Assembly: GCA_963740945.1 (NCBI GenBank)
Contig: CAVUGE010000011.1
Location: forward strand, 1-64,000
Origin: CAVQBP01 sp963740945
GTDB taxonomy: Bacteria; Bacteroidota; Ignavibacteria; Ignavibacteriales; Ignavibacteriaceae
DNA length: 64,000 bases
Reading direction: 5' to 3'
The notes beneath the pieces were generated by a model that saw nothing but the letters and a program-made list of their open reading frames with translations, had not been told where the DNA came from and did not search any database. The first letter of the stretch is position 1. The number at the start of each line of letters is the position of its first letter. This document shows, piece after piece, positions 27,786 through 37,266 of this stretch. A program made the position numbers and the translations under genes.

Positions 27786-30251
27786 ATGTTTGCTGAAATA
27801 GTTTTTCCTCTCCCTTTTCGAAAACCATTCACATACATAATTCCGAAAGAATTTAAGGAATTTGCGAAGCCTGGAGTTAGGGCAGTCGCTCCATTCGGCA
27901 AGAGGATTTTAACCGGATTTGTTATAAAAATTCGTGAAAGTACAGAAGTAAATGAAAAGCTGAAGCCTGTTTCAGATATACTTGATGATAAACCAATCTT
28001 TTCCGCCTTAGATTTTAAGTTCTATCAATGGATTTCTGATTATTATTTATGTTCCCTTGGAGAAGCATTAAGGTTAGGAGTTCCGTATGGTACTGAAATC
28101 GAAAGCAAAAGAAAAATTATCATAGATCAAAATGCAATTATTAGATTATTAAAAGAAGAAAAAAATAAGAATACCGTAAAAGGGAAAATCTTACAAATAT
28201 TATCTGAAAGAGAAGAGATAAATTTATCGTACCTCCAGAAACTTACCAGAAAGAAAAATATTTATTCAATCATTAAAACATTAGAGAACAAAGAAACACT
28301 TACAATTTTAAATGATATTTCTGATGCAAAAGTAAAGCCTAAAAAAATAAATTTTGTAAGACTTACAAAACCGGCAATTGAGGTATATGAATCGATACCG
28401 GAAATAGAACATCGTTCACCAAAACAGGTAAGTATTCTTCTTGAACTAATTTCACAAAAAGATAAATCAATTCCATTATCCAAGCTGCTAAGTAAAACTA
28501 AAGCCTCGAAAGCTTCCGTTGATTCACTAAAGCAGAAAGGTTTTCTAAAAATTTTTGAAAAGGAGATAGATAGAAGATATTCTGAAGATTATACAGAAAA
28601 ACTGATGGAATTTGATTTAACGGAACAACAAAAAAAGGTCGTAGATGAAATTTCTCCGGAAATATTAAACGGAGAATTCAAAACTTTCCTCTTATATGGA
28701 GTTACCGGAAGCGGGAAAACGCAAGTTTACATCGAATTGATAAAAAAATCTTTAAGTATAAATAAAACAGCATTAATACTTGTACCTGAAATATCATTAA
28801 CTCCTCAAATTACATCTAGATTAAGAAATAACTTCGGGGAACTTGTAAGTGTAATCCACAGCCGCATGTCACTCGGGGAAAGATATGATTCATGGCGAAG
28901 GATCCTCAAAGGGAAATGCAAGGTAGTAGTCGGTGCAAGATCTGCATTGTTTTCACCGCTGAAGAATTTAGGATTAATAGTGGTGGATGAGGAACATGAT
29001 GCAAGCTTCAAACAGTTTGACATGATACCAAAATATAATGCAAGAGATTCGGCTATTGTACTGGGAAATTTAAATAAAATCCCAGTAGTCCTTGGTTCGG
29101 CAACTCCTTCTATTGAAAGTATGTACAATGCACTGAACGGAAAGTATAAATTATTGAACCTTACTGAAAGGATAGATAATGCAAAGCTTCCAAAGATAGA
29201 GCTTGTTAATGTTTCGATTGAAAAAAAGAATAAAAGAATGGAGAATATTTTTTCAAAAAAGCTGCTTGATAAAATAGAGGATAGACTAAAGAAAAAGGAG
29301 GGGACGATAATTCTGCAAAACAGAAGAGGCTTTTCAACTCAGGTCTATTGTGAAGACTGCAGTAATATTGAAACATGTATTAATTGTTCCGTACCTCTTG
29401 TTTATCATATAAATAAAAATATCTTACAATGTCATTACTGCGGATTTATAAAAGAAGTCCCTAAAGTTTGTTCAAATTGCGGTTCATTAAAACTAAAATA
29501 TTTCGGAACCGGCACTGAAAGGGTAGAGGATGAAATTGAATATTATTTCCCCAACACCAGGGTAAGAAGGATAGATTCAGACTCAATTTCAAAAAAGGCT
29601 TCTTTAAGTAAAATCCTTAATGAATTCGGAAATGGAGATATCGATATACTTGTAGGAACACAGATGGTATCAAAAGGCCTGGACTTCCCCCGCTTAACCT
29701 TAGTAGGAGTTATTTCAGCGGAAACAACTTTATGGCTTCCTGATTTCCGTGCCGATGAAAGAACATTTCAGCTATTAACACAGGTTGCAGGAAGAGCAGG
29801 GAGAAGTAAAGTGGAAGGAGAAGTGGTCATCCAGACCCAGAATGAACATAACTTTATTTTGCAGCGGGTTCTGCAAAATGATTATACCGGTTTTTATCAA
29901 AGAGAGATAGAAGTAAGGGAGAAAACCGGCTATCCTCCATTTACTCATATTTGTCTTGTGGAAACAAAAGATCTTGATCAGGGAAAAGCCAAAGATGCTC
30001 TTACGGATTTTTATAAAGAAATATTTGCATATAATAAATTGTTAACGATTTCAAAACCCTCCGCAGCAATAATTGCAAGACTGAAAAGTTTTTATAGATT
30101 TCATTTAATTATTAAAAGCTCAAAAGAGACTGATCCGGGAGGAAAGATTTTAAGGAAAGCAGTTGTAGACTCTTTCATTGAATTTAATAGGAAGTCAAGA
30201 TTCCGGGATGTGAAATTATATTTCGATATGGACCCGCAGAGCGTGATGTGA
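27786..30251 (+). CDS. priA: Primosomal protein N' (replication restart helicase)
   Basis: 821 residues. The N-terminal DNA-binding region opens FAEIVFPLPFRKPFTY, followed by a winged-helix region. The superfamily 2 helicase motifs include Walker A GVTGSGKT (305-312), DEEH (401-404) and GSATPS. Paired zinc cysteines follow (CEDC...CINC, CHYCG, CSNCG), then QMVSKGLDFPRLTLVGV and QVAGRAGRS. It reloads the replisome at stalled forks. The palindromic unit at 30260 begins 9 bases after its stop. Confidence 0.96.
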   Translation: MFAEIVFPLPFRKPFTYIIPKEFKEFAKPGVRAVAPFGKRILTGFVIKIRESTEVNEKLKPVSDILDDKPIFSALDFKFYQWISDYYLCSLGEALRLGVPYGTEIESKRKIIIDQNAIIRLLKEEKNKNTVKGKILQILSEREEINLSYLQKLTRKKNIYSIIKTLENKETLTILNDISDAKVKPKKINFVRLTKPAIEVYESIPEIEHRSPKQVSILLELISQKDKSIPLSKLLSKTKASKASVDSLKQKGFLKIFEKEIDRRYSEDYTEKLMEFDLTEQQKKVVDEISPEILNGEFKTFLLYGVTGSGKTQVYIELIKKSLSINKTALILVPEISLTPQITSRLRNNFGELVSVIHSRMSLGERYDSWRRILKGKCKVVVGARSALFSPLKNLGLIVVDEEHDASFKQFDMIPKYNARDSAIVLGNLNKIPVVLGSATPSIESMYNALNGKYKLLNLTERIDNAKLPKIELVNVSIEKKNKRMENIFSKKLLDKIEDRLKKKEGTIILQNRRGFSTQVYCEDCSNIETCINCSVPLVYHINKNILQCHYCGFIKEVPKVCSNCGSLKLKYFGTGTERVEDEIEYYFPNTRVRRIDSDSISKKASLSKILNEFGNGDIDILVGTQMVSKGLDFPRLTLVGVISAETTLWLPDFRADERTFQLLTQVAGRAGRSKVEGEVVIQTQNEHNFILQRVLQNDYTGFYQREIEVREKTGYPPFTHICLVETKDLDQGKAKDALTDFYKEIFAYNKLLTISKPSAAIIARLKSFYRFHLIIKSSKETDPGGKILRKAVVDSFIEFNRKSRFRDVKLYFDMDPQSVM

Positions 30252-30259
30252 TATGTTAT

Positions 30260-30294
30260 AAAGTGAGGCTCACCTTGAAGGTGAGCCTCACTTT
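30260..30294. repeat. REP-like perfect palindrome upstream of the Y1 transposase
   Basis: Seventeen-base perfect arms, AAAGTGAGGCTCACCTT and AAGGTGAGCCTCACTTT, around a single G. It follows priA and is trailed by TTTTTCTTTT, so it could also serve as a strong terminator for priA. Related palindromes occur at 30945-30976 and 32795-32830, on the far side of the transposase and of the next gene. This spacing around a RAYT gene is what defines REP sequences. Confidence 0.88.
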
Positions 30295-30326
30295 TTCTTT
30301 TAATTAAATATAGAGGGGTATTATTT

Positions 30327-30950
30327 ATGGCAAAAAGAAAAATCCTTTTTAGAAAAGAAGGGTATTATCATATATATAACCGTGGTGCAAATAAAAATAA
30401 AATATTCTTTGAAGAAGATAATTATATCTATCTTTTAAGAAATCTTAAAAAATATTCGGTTAATTATTCCTTTTCTGTAATTTCTTATTGTCTTATGCCG
30501 AATCATTATCATTTTTTATTAAGACAGGATTCTGAATCAGAATTAAATATTTCGATTGGGTATTTGTTTAATACATACACTAAAGCAATTAATAAAATGT
30601 ATAAGAGATCGGGAACTTTATTCCAAGGAAACTTTAAAGTTTTAGAAGCTGAAGATGAAAAATATCTCCTTGGATTGTGCCGTTATATTCATAGAAATCC
30701 AATTGATGATAAACTTGTAAAGAATATTGAGGATTGGGAATATTCTAATTATTTGGAATGGATCGGTAAAAGAAATGGAACCTTAATAGACTTAGAATTA
30801 AGAGATAAATATTTTCCTACAGGTAAATGCTATAAAGAATTTGTAGAAGATTATTTTTCAAATAAACAGTTCAGAAGTGAAATGAGAAAATATGTAATTA
30901 AATTAAGAGCAAAAAGGAATAATAAATCTTGTCTTGGGGGCGAAAAGTAA
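30327..30950 (+). CDS. REP-associated tyrosine transposase (RAYT, IS200-like TnpA_REP)
   Basis: 207 residues, a Y1 HUH single-strand DNA transposase. The HUH motif is PNHYHFLL (His60, His62). The probable catalytic tyrosine is Tyr84 in YLFNTYTKAINKMYKRSGTLFQG. The family block LCRYIHRNP (about 117-125) is present. RAYTs process palindromic REP units in bacterial genomes, normally as single domesticated copies. Here palindromes of one family flank the gene, one overlapping its stop codon. It has an AGAGGGG RBS. It appears intact. Confidence 0.92.
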   Translation: MAKRKILFRKEGYYHIYNRGANKNKIFFEEDNYIYLLRNLKKYSVNYSFSVISYCLMPNHYHFLLRQDSESELNISIGYLFNTYTKAINKMYKRSGTLFQGNFKVLEAEDEKYLLGLCRYIHRNPIDDKLVKNIEDWEYSNYLEWIGKRNGTLIDLELRDKYFPTGKCYKEFVEDYFSNKQFRSEMRKYVIKLRAKRNNKSCLGGEK

Positions 30951-30976
30951 GGCTCACCTTTAAGGTGAAGCTAACT
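30945..30976. repeat. Degenerate REP-like palindrome at the transposase stop
   Basis: AAGTAAGGCTCACCTT facing AAGGTGAAGCTAACTT around one T. It is an imperfect version of the 30260-30294 palindrome with the same GGCTCACCTT core and the same one-base centre. The stop codon (30948-30950) lies in its left arm, so gene and repeat end are physically fused. Confidence 0.82.
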
Positions 30977-31196
30977 TCTTAATTTATTAATCAAAAATTC
31001 CACTGAGCCTATCTGTATTTTTTACTGATTATTATCAGCAACTCATTTATTACAATCCCTTTATTTATACGTAAATGATTATAAAAACAATGATTTAAGG
31101 GAATTATTGTTCTATTTCCATGGCACTTATTTTGATGTTAAAGCTAATGGTTTAATTGATAAAATATTTTAAAATAATATATTAATAGGAGTATTA

Positions 31197-32729
31197 ATGA
31201 AAAAGTTATTTGTACTTTTTCTTTCTTTATTTTTTGGATTTACTATAAATACATTTGGTCAGATAACAAATCTGCAGGTAACAGGTGCTTCAGCTGATTT
31301 TACAATAGCTTCGGGAGATGTAATAAGCTGGAGCTATGATGTTCCAAATCCCGGAGACACAACATTCCTTAACTTCTGGATAGATGCCAATAATAATAAA
31401 ATTCTGGATTCTAAAGATGTTGATTGGACATACTTTACTCAAACTGATGGTGATTCCAGGGGACAAAATGGGCCGCCTGATATAGATGGTTTAGCAAATG
31501 GTCATGTTTCTTTCCAGCAAAAAGTTGGTTTAGCACCAGGGCATTATATACTTACTTTTGAGAACAACGGAACAATTATTTCAATACCGGGAACTGTAAC
31601 TCCTCTTGCATCGGTTGCATATACAATTTCAGGGCATGTTAATGTACCAACTGACATAAGTAAGGAAAATATTATGTTAGAACTTCAATCTAATTCTGGA
31701 GGAGGGACATTCTGGAGTGCCTTAACTGATGCTAATGGTGATTTTACGATTAGTATGGATTCCGATACTTCCGGGAACCCCAGGAAGCTCAGCATAAGTA
31801 ATGGTTTTATTTTTAAATCAGCAACTATTTCTCCAGAAAATATCCGGTTTAATATTGATCCTGATAGAGCCATCCAGTACGCAAACAATGATTTTACCAT
31901 AACTAATTCCTCTGCATCAATAAGTGGAGTAGTAAAAGATGAAGATGGCAATCCCGTTGTAAATGCTAATATATATATAAACAACAATAACGGAGGTTTT
32001 GAGAGTAATGCGAATTCCGATTTTGAAGGGAAATATTATATCGGATTATCATCGATGGATTTGCCAATGACCAATCTCAATATAGGTTCATGGATTGATA
32101 GCAGCTATATGCAATTTAATTACAATCTTCCTTCCATAAATATGGGTGATAATTTAATCCATAATATTTACTTGCTTAAGATTAATTCTACAATAAAGGG
32201 AAGATTAACCTTTAATGGAAAAGGTCCCGGTACGATGGATATTTTTGCTTCATGTGCTGATATAGGATTTATAAGAACAACTACAAATGACAGCGGTTAT
32301 TTTGAATTTAGAATTAGTGATAAAATTAAGAACTATACTATATGCCCCAGTTACATTCCTTATGGGTATATTAATGATAGTATAGTAGTTCATTCCGGCG
32401 ATACAACTGCCAGTTTGAATTTAAAAACTATCACAGCTGTAAAGAATGATTATTTAAGTGCCCCAAAGAAATATTCTTTATTGCAGAATTATCCCAATCC
32501 GTTTAATCCTTCTACGGCAATCAAATATCAAATCCCTAATAGTAGTTTTGTTTCACTAAAGGTATATGATATTTTAGGCAACGAAGTAGAAAGTTTAGTA
32601 AATGAAACAAAGGCTGCGGGTAGTTATGAGGTTAAATTTAACGGATCGAATCTATCAAGCGGAATATATTTCTACCAATTAAAAACAAACAAGTTTACTT
32701 CGACAAAAAAACTTATGCTTCTTAAATAA
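31197..32729 (+). CDS. Secreted protein with carboxypeptidase-regulatory-like repeats and T9SS sorting domain
   Basis: 510 residues. The signal peptide is MKKLFVLFLSLFFGFTINTFGQ. Three beta-sandwich repeats of the carboxypeptidase-regulatory (CnaB-like) type are visible, each of the form ISG-V...G.P...A.I....DG.Y: about 148-195 (YTISGHVNVP), 240-285 (ASISGVVKDEDGNPVVNANIYI) and 333-375 (STIKGRLTFNGKGPG). The C-terminal sorting domain is QNYPNPFNPSTAIKYQIP ... YQLKTNKFTSTKKLMLLK. Function unknown; surface-exported by T9SS. Nearby hairpins may end its transcript. Confidence 0.85.
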   Translation: MKKLFVLFLSLFFGFTINTFGQITNLQVTGASADFTIASGDVISWSYDVPNPGDTTFLNFWIDANNNKILDSKDVDWTYFTQTDGDSRGQNGPPDIDGLANGHVSFQQKVGLAPGHYILTFENNGTIISIPGTVTPLASVAYTISGHVNVPTDISKENIMLELQSNSGGGTFWSALTDANGDFTISMDSDTSGNPRKLSISNGFIFKSATISPENIRFNIDPDRAIQYANNDFTITNSSASISGVVKDEDGNPVVNANIYINNNNGGFESNANSDFEGKYYIGLSSMDLPMTNLNIGSWIDSSYMQFNYNLPSINMGDNLIHNIYLLKINSTIKGRLTFNGKGPGTMDIFASCADIGFIRTTTNDSGYFEFRISDKIKNYTICPSYIPYGYINDSIVVHSGDTTASLNLKTITAVKNDYLSAPKKYSLLQNYPNPFNPSTAIKYQIPNSSFVSLKVYDILGNEVESLVNETKAAGSYEVKFNGSNLSSGIYFYQLKTNKFTSTKKLMLLK

Positions 32730-32763
32730 CTTTTACTTTAAAAGAAGACAATCGAATATTATT

Positions 32764-32784
32764 GAGCGATATAAAAAATCGCTC
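32764..32784 (+). terminator. Possible hairpin terminator
   Basis: GAGCGAT-ATAAAAA-ATCGCTC, perfect 7-base arms 35 bases after the stop of the sorting-domain protein. There is no clear T-run after it, so termination strength is uncertain. Confidence 0.4.
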
Positions 32785-32794
32785 ATATACTCCG

Positions 32795-32830
32795 TAAGTG
32801 GGGCTCACTGGAAAAGGTGAACCTCACTTA
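32795..32830. repeat. Third REP-like palindrome
   Basis: TAAGTGGGGCTCACT facing AGGTGAACCTCACTTA, an imperfect stem around a short GGAAA centre. The GGCTCAC / CCTCACTT wording matches the palindromes at 30260 and 30945. It lies between convergent genes, ends 5 bases before the next stop codon, and could act as a two-way terminator. Confidence 0.78.
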
Positions 32831-32835
32831 TTAGT

Positions 32836-34425
32836 TTATGCTTTAAAATGTGAAAGTGTAATGTTAAATTCATCCTTAAGATTATATTGTTTTGAATGAA
32901 CCTTTCCTTCACCTTTTGCAATAGTTAATTTTCTTGAACGCACATCTTCTACATAACTCGGATTTGAAACTTCTGCTCTTCTGTTAGCGATTATTGTCAT
33001 TTTTTCTATTTGAATTTCATCATCACTTAATCCGGGAGCTATTTTAAGATAATCTTCTCTGATCTTTTTCCCGGAATCTTTCCTGTCGACACTGCCGTTT
33101 TGGGTAGTAATATCAAACATAAGTGCGGCACCCCGTTCAGTAGTCAATTCATAATCTTCGGAAAGCTTTAGAGCTTTTTGATAAATTAAACTTGCAGCAT
33201 CAGTTTGGATTGATATCATTTCGTCGGTCAACCCTAAATTAATAAAAGCTTGTATCCATTTGGGGTCTAAATACCAATGAACTTTTCCGTTTTTAACCTG
33301 TGAATACTGAATATTTTTAGCCCATGCCGCTTGTTCCGGTTTTGTCAGCTTAAGCATTTTATCGAAATCATAATAAAGGGGACCGAAAATATCTTTACAT
33401 ATATCCGTATGGTTATCATTCATTTTTTGAAGCAAAGGCTGCAGTGAACCCTGTCCGAAGTTCCATTGAAGAACTCCAAAACTTATACCTTGCCCGTCAA
33501 AATTATTACTTAGCCCGGTGAAGCATTTGGGGAAACCTTCACTGGTTTCAAAAGAACCAGTAAGGGCTAAAATTCTTTCGGGGAGCGGCCTATTCTGAAT
33601 AGATTTATCATCTTTGAATTTATTGATTGTTTCCGCAGGTACCTGTGCATTTTTAGTATTTTCAATAGCGCTAATGACCCTTTCTGTTGTTTTTTCTTCG
33701 GGAAGTGGGGGGGCTTCATTAACAGGAGGAGTTACTCTTTCTTCAATTAGATCGCTAACCTGAGTCTGTTTTTGAGGTGTAATAACTGCTGCAGATTGTT
33801 TGGGAATTTCTTGTTTTTCACTGCTGCTCTCACTTTTTTCCTGTCTTTCACTTCTTGCTTTAAAAACTTCAATCGCCCTGGAACCAAAGTAGAATGCGAT
33901 AACCATTTGTAAAGCTAGTATTAATTGCTTAAAATCATCCTCAACGGGTATAGTACTGAAGTAATTTATGCCTTCCATAAGTACAAAAAGAAATAAAGCA
34001 GTAAGAGCAATAATCCCCCTGATCGTATTTGGAGGTAAACCGAATGAATCAAACTTATAGGGGTTCTCGTCAGGTTCTTCAAAAGGAGCAGTAACTAACT
34101 CCTCATTTCCAACCATACTTTGCTTTTCCGCTACTATTTGATTTTTTAAATCGATATATTTTTCTCTTTCATCATCATCGGCATATAAACGCGGATAAAG
34201 AATTTTCCATTCGTGATTACTTAACCCGTAATTACTATTATATCTGTGAATTGCCCAGGCCAGATACACAATAACCATCGCAATCCAAATTAATAAAAGT
34301 GCGCCGGCAATAATTAAAACAAATTGATTGGCTTTGTAAATATTTGCAGTACTATCCTGTGCTAAAGCCTGAGAACTGACAAAGGAAATAATTGTTATAA
34401 AAAAATAAAATATTCTACTTTTCAT
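32836..34425 (-). CDS. Membrane-anchored protein with lysozyme/chitosanase-like C-terminal domain
   Basis: 529 residues. A signal-like N-terminus (to about Ala22-Gln23) is followed by a membrane helix (35-59), a cytoplasmic-looking charged segment, two more helices (about 137-151 and 166-181), and a Pro/Glu/Lys-rich linker (about 190-285). The C-terminal domain then opens LALTGSFETSEGFPKCFTGLSNNFDGQGISFGVLQWNFG. The spacing of Glu293 and Asp310 and the 'DGQGISFG' turn resemble the GH46 chitosanase/lysozyme-like superfamily, so a murein- or glycan-cleaving role is inferred, not shown. It is last in a six-gene minus-strand cluster. Confidence 0.6.
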   Translation of the reverse strand: MKSRIFYFFITIISFVSSQALAQDSTANIYKANQFVLIIAGALLLIWIAMVIVYLAWAIHRYNSNYGLSNHEWKILYPRLYADDDEREKYIDLKNQIVAEKQSMVGNEELVTAPFEEPDENPYKFDSFGLPPNTIRGIIALTALFLFVLMEGINYFSTIPVEDDFKQLILALQMVIAFYFGSRAIEVFKARSERQEKSESSSEKQEIPKQSAAVITPQKQTQVSDLIEERVTPPVNEAPPLPEEKTTERVISAIENTKNAQVPAETINKFKDDKSIQNRPLPERILALTGSFETSEGFPKCFTGLSNNFDGQGISFGVLQWNFGQGSLQPLLQKMNDNHTDICKDIFGPLYYDFDKMLKLTKPEQAAWAKNIQYSQVKNGKVHWYLDPKWIQAFINLGLTDEMISIQTDAASLIYQKALKLSEDYELTTERGAALMFDITTQNGSVDRKDSGKKIREDYLKIAPGLSDDEIQIEKMTIIANRRAEVSNPSYVEDVRSRKLTIAKGEGKVHSKQYNLKDEFNITLSHFKA

Positions 34426-34434
34426 TTTATCACC

Positions 34435-35001
34435 TTATAGAATTTCCTGAATTAAGTAGTTAAGAGCTACACCTAGAGCCAGGCCTAAGAATGCACCGCC
34501 CAATCCAAAAGGTTTAGATTTATTATCGATTAGTCCGCCGGCTGTAAAACCAATAACCCCGCTGGTTAGATAGGAAGTGAGCTTAAGCTTTTTTGCATAA
34601 GTTAAAGCTTTTTCGGTATTGTCTACAGATTGTATTACCAGATTAGAAGTTCCACCCTGCAATCCTTTTAATGAATTATAGGATGAATCCTGGACAGCAA
34701 GAATTTTTTGATATTTTTCCGAGATACTATTCTGCTTATTAATAATATCTTTAAGAATACCGTTTTGCTTTTCTAATGAAGCTGTTAATGAATCCTGTTT
34801 CATTACAACCCCTAACAATCTGGCAGCAGTAATTTTTTTTAACACAAAAGTTGAATCGCAATTGTTATTGAATGTTTCCCCGTCTTTAAGCAGTATCATT
34901 TCATTTTCATCGCAATCCTTTTGGAAACTTTTTTGAGCGTAAGTTTTCAGGGATGAAAGAAAAGCAATTATTACAATAAACCAGATCAAATAAAGTTTCA
35001 T
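34435..35001 (-). CDS. Exported coiled-coil membrane protein of unknown function
   Basis: 188 residues. N-terminal signal or anchor segment (LYLIWFIVIIAFLSSLKTYAQ). Two Cys (about 30 and 48) in the short mature head could form a disulphide. A coiled-coil stretch (about 70-115) comes next, and then a Gly-rich hydrophobic C-terminus (SYLTSGVIGFTAGGLID ... GLGGAFLGLALGVALNYLI) forming one or two membrane segments. No family recognised. The spacing to both neighbours (9 and 13 bases) makes cotranscription very likely. Confidence 0.7.
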   Translation of the reverse strand: MKLYLIWFIVIIAFLSSLKTYAQKSFQKDCDENEMILLKDGETFNNNCDSTFVLKKITAARLLGVVMKQDSLTASLEKQNGILKDIINKQNSISEKYQKILAVQDSSYNSLKGLQGGTSNLVIQSVDNTEKALTYAKKLKLTSYLTSGVIGFTAGGLIDNKSKPFGLGGAFLGLALGVALNYLIQEIL

Positions 35002-35014
35002 ATACTCTCCTTGC

Positions 35015-35506
35015 TTATTGAGTTCCTAAATAACGGCTTAAGCCGTCAAATATATCTTTTGCACTTTTTCCTTCTGTGAAACTTGATGGGTCAGTTTCTT
35101 TAATTTTTTCGATATTTGAATCTAGAGCTTTGGAAGCTTCAGTCAACATCTGGATAGAAGTCTTTAGTCTATCAATTTCTTTCATTTGAATATCGATTTC
35201 ACGTTTTCTCCAGATATCGAGCCTTTCAACTTCGGCATTGATTCTTTCAAGTTCCTTACTGATTCTTTCATTCTCCTTTTTTATATTCTCCTCTTCTCCG
35301 CTCACCGGTAAAATATTCGTTAATCCTTTTCCAATATTTCTGAATAAGTACAGAATTGGGGCGAGCAGACCTATTAACCAGAAGGGAACTTTATTTCCGG
35401 CTAATTCACCGGCAACTTCTTTTATTTGAGGAACCGAATATGTGAGTGCAAATAAAATTCCACACACTACAACTATAACTATTATAATTATCCAGAACTT
35501 TTTCAT
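35015..35506 (-). CDS. Two-helix membrane protein with long coiled coil
   Basis: 163 residues. Two hydrophobic helices (about 4-24 and 41-57) are followed by a strongly charged heptad-repeat coiled coil (about 70-140: NIKKENERISKELERINAEV, then more). The C-terminus is polar. This architecture suits a scaffold that reaches away from the membrane. No family recognised. It lies between the metallophosphoesterase gene and the other coiled-coil gene. Confidence 0.7.
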   Translation of the reverse strand: MKKFWIIIIVIVVVCGILFALTYSVPQIKEVAGELAGNKVPFWLIGLLAPILYLFRNIGKGLTNILPVSGEEENIKKENERISKELERINAEVERLDIWRKREIDIQMKEIDRLKTSIQMLTEASKALDSNIEKIKETDPSSFTEGKSAKDIFDGLSRYLGTQ

Positions 35507-35526
35507 TCCGCCTCCTTAGATAGTAG

Positions 35527-37212
35527 TTATTTCCTTTCTATAAGAACCTGTAATTCCGGTCTCCCGGCATCATCATTCCATCGTTGAAGAAGCCCATCAT
35601 TTGAAGGCTGCAGATTGCCGGCTTCATCTCTTACAAAGTGTAAAAAAGTATATGTCTTATCTTCACGAATTTCTGCTGTTGAAGACTCGACAACAGGAAT
35701 CCATGTACCGGTATTATAAAATCTTCTGTAAACATTATCGATTTCGAAAATATATTCTCCGGGATTATGAGTATGACCCATAGTTATAAATTTATAATTG
35801 GATCCTTCAAACCGGAGTTTTGCAAATTCATTAAGACTCGAAGGTTCGCTCAATTGAAACCAGGCCACTAATCTTGCCAGAAGATAGGATACTATAAACG
35901 GACCGATGTTTTTTATCTGGTTTAGAATAAAAGCTACTGCATCCGAAGGATTTTGAATCGCTGCGAGCTGATCTTTTATGATTTTAACGATTTCAGGATA
36001 AAAAAAATAAACAATTATAAACGGGAGTAAAACTGCTAGAACAAACCAAAAAACCCTATTAAACATAAACCAGCCATATCGCAATTTCTTTGATAATATC
36101 TTAAAGAAGGCCGGAATATACTGGAACATTATTTTTAAGCCTAAAGCAAAATTTTCTCTTAATAATATTGAAAGAACGTTTATTGAAGGTCTTACATTAT
36201 CTAAAAAGGGATAAAACAGTTCAATCCTATTTAAAAGGTAACGATTAAAAAAAGACCCAAAAGGAAGATTTAATTCGGAAGGATCATCTTTAAGAATAGC
36301 ATTATCAAGAACCATACAAAATTTATCGTATCTGTGACCATGTTCTATATATAATTCGTTATCAATTTCAACAGAATCATCTATGAATGTTATACCGGGA
36401 AGAACAATATTTTTCAGGATTTCTGCTATATTTTGATTGCTTTGTATATCATAGATTGCTTCAGCAATCATTAATCTGATATAATTCCTAACGTCGGGAA
36501 AGTAAAGTTCAAGATCATGATTCCCTTTAAGAATTAACAATTTGTTCCCCTGCTTCATCCAATCACTTAAGGCCGAAATAAAAGCCGGATGTCCGGTTTT
36601 TATCTTAATTAGTTTATATATCGTTTTGAATGGATCTGTTTGAAGTCCATATTCCATTTCTTTTTTTGAAATGCTTTGCTTTAATTCTGTTATTGTTTTT
36701 TTTATCCCGACTTTCTTTAGTTCATAGTTCCATTCTTCATATTCTTTTTCAGCATCCCGGTGGAAACGTTTTTTCTTTTTAGACACAAAATTTAACTTTA
36801 AAGCCTGTTTAAACCTTTTTGAAAAAGGGATTTCTTTTACTTCTCCGGGATAATTAGTAATCCTGAGAAAATCAAAGATATCACCGTTGATGACCAGCAA
36901 TGCATTATCGGTTTTTTTAATTTCATTTGCATATTTAAGAAATCTGTAAAATGAATCATCTGCGAAGAAATTTTCAGTTCCCTGATAAACACCTGCGTAA
37001 TTTCTCCCGGAGGCAATATGTAAATCGCTTACTACAAAAATTTCTTCACCGTTTAATTCATATTTAACCGGTTTGGTTCTAACCGGAAGAGATTGTTTGA
37101 AAAAGGAGCTTTTTTGTTCCTTGTACGTATCTTTATCTACTCTATATTTAGGTGCCAGTCCGCTCTCTTCACAATTAACTAATAATTCCGTGTAGCTATT
37201 TCTCTCGTTCAT
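35527..37212 (-). CDS. Membrane-embedded calcineurin-like metallophosphoesterase
   Basis: 561 residues. The di-metal phosphoesterase motifs appear in order: VSDLH (Asp63, His65), INGD (Asp111), KGNHD (Asn231, His232), EHGH (His291, His293) and MGHTHNPG (His480, His482). Between the fourth and fifth motifs lie two hydrophobic segments (about 384-406 and 432-452), an unusual insertion that should anchor the catalytic domain to the membrane. The substrate is not known; a phospholipid or LPS precursor would fit the location and the LpxH-like motif set. It follows the GMC gene by 54 bases. Confidence 0.78.
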   Translation of the reverse strand: MNERNSYTELLVNCEESGLAPKYRVDKDTYKEQKSSFFKQSLPVRTKPVKYELNGEEIFVVSDLHIASGRNYAGVYQGTENFFADDSFYRFLKYANEIKKTDNALLVINGDIFDFLRITNYPGEVKEIPFSKRFKQALKLNFVSKKKKRFHRDAEKEYEEWNYELKKVGIKKTITELKQSISKKEMEYGLQTDPFKTIYKLIKIKTGHPAFISALSDWMKQGNKLLILKGNHDLELYFPDVRNYIRLMIAEAIYDIQSNQNIAEILKNIVLPGITFIDDSVEIDNELYIEHGHRYDKFCMVLDNAILKDDPSELNLPFGSFFNRYLLNRIELFYPFLDNVRPSINVLSILLRENFALGLKIMFQYIPAFFKILSKKLRYGWFMFNRVFWFVLAVLLPFIIVYFFYPEIVKIIKDQLAAIQNPSDAVAFILNQIKNIGPFIVSYLLARLVAWFQLSEPSSLNEFAKLRFEGSNYKFITMGHTHNPGEYIFEIDNVYRRFYNTGTWIPVVESSTAEIREDKTYTFLHFVRDEAGNLQPSNDGLLQRWNDDAGRPELQVLIERK

Positions 37213-37266
37213 TTTAATTCTTATTCGTTTATAAATACGAAGAATCCATACTGTTTTTTATGGCAG

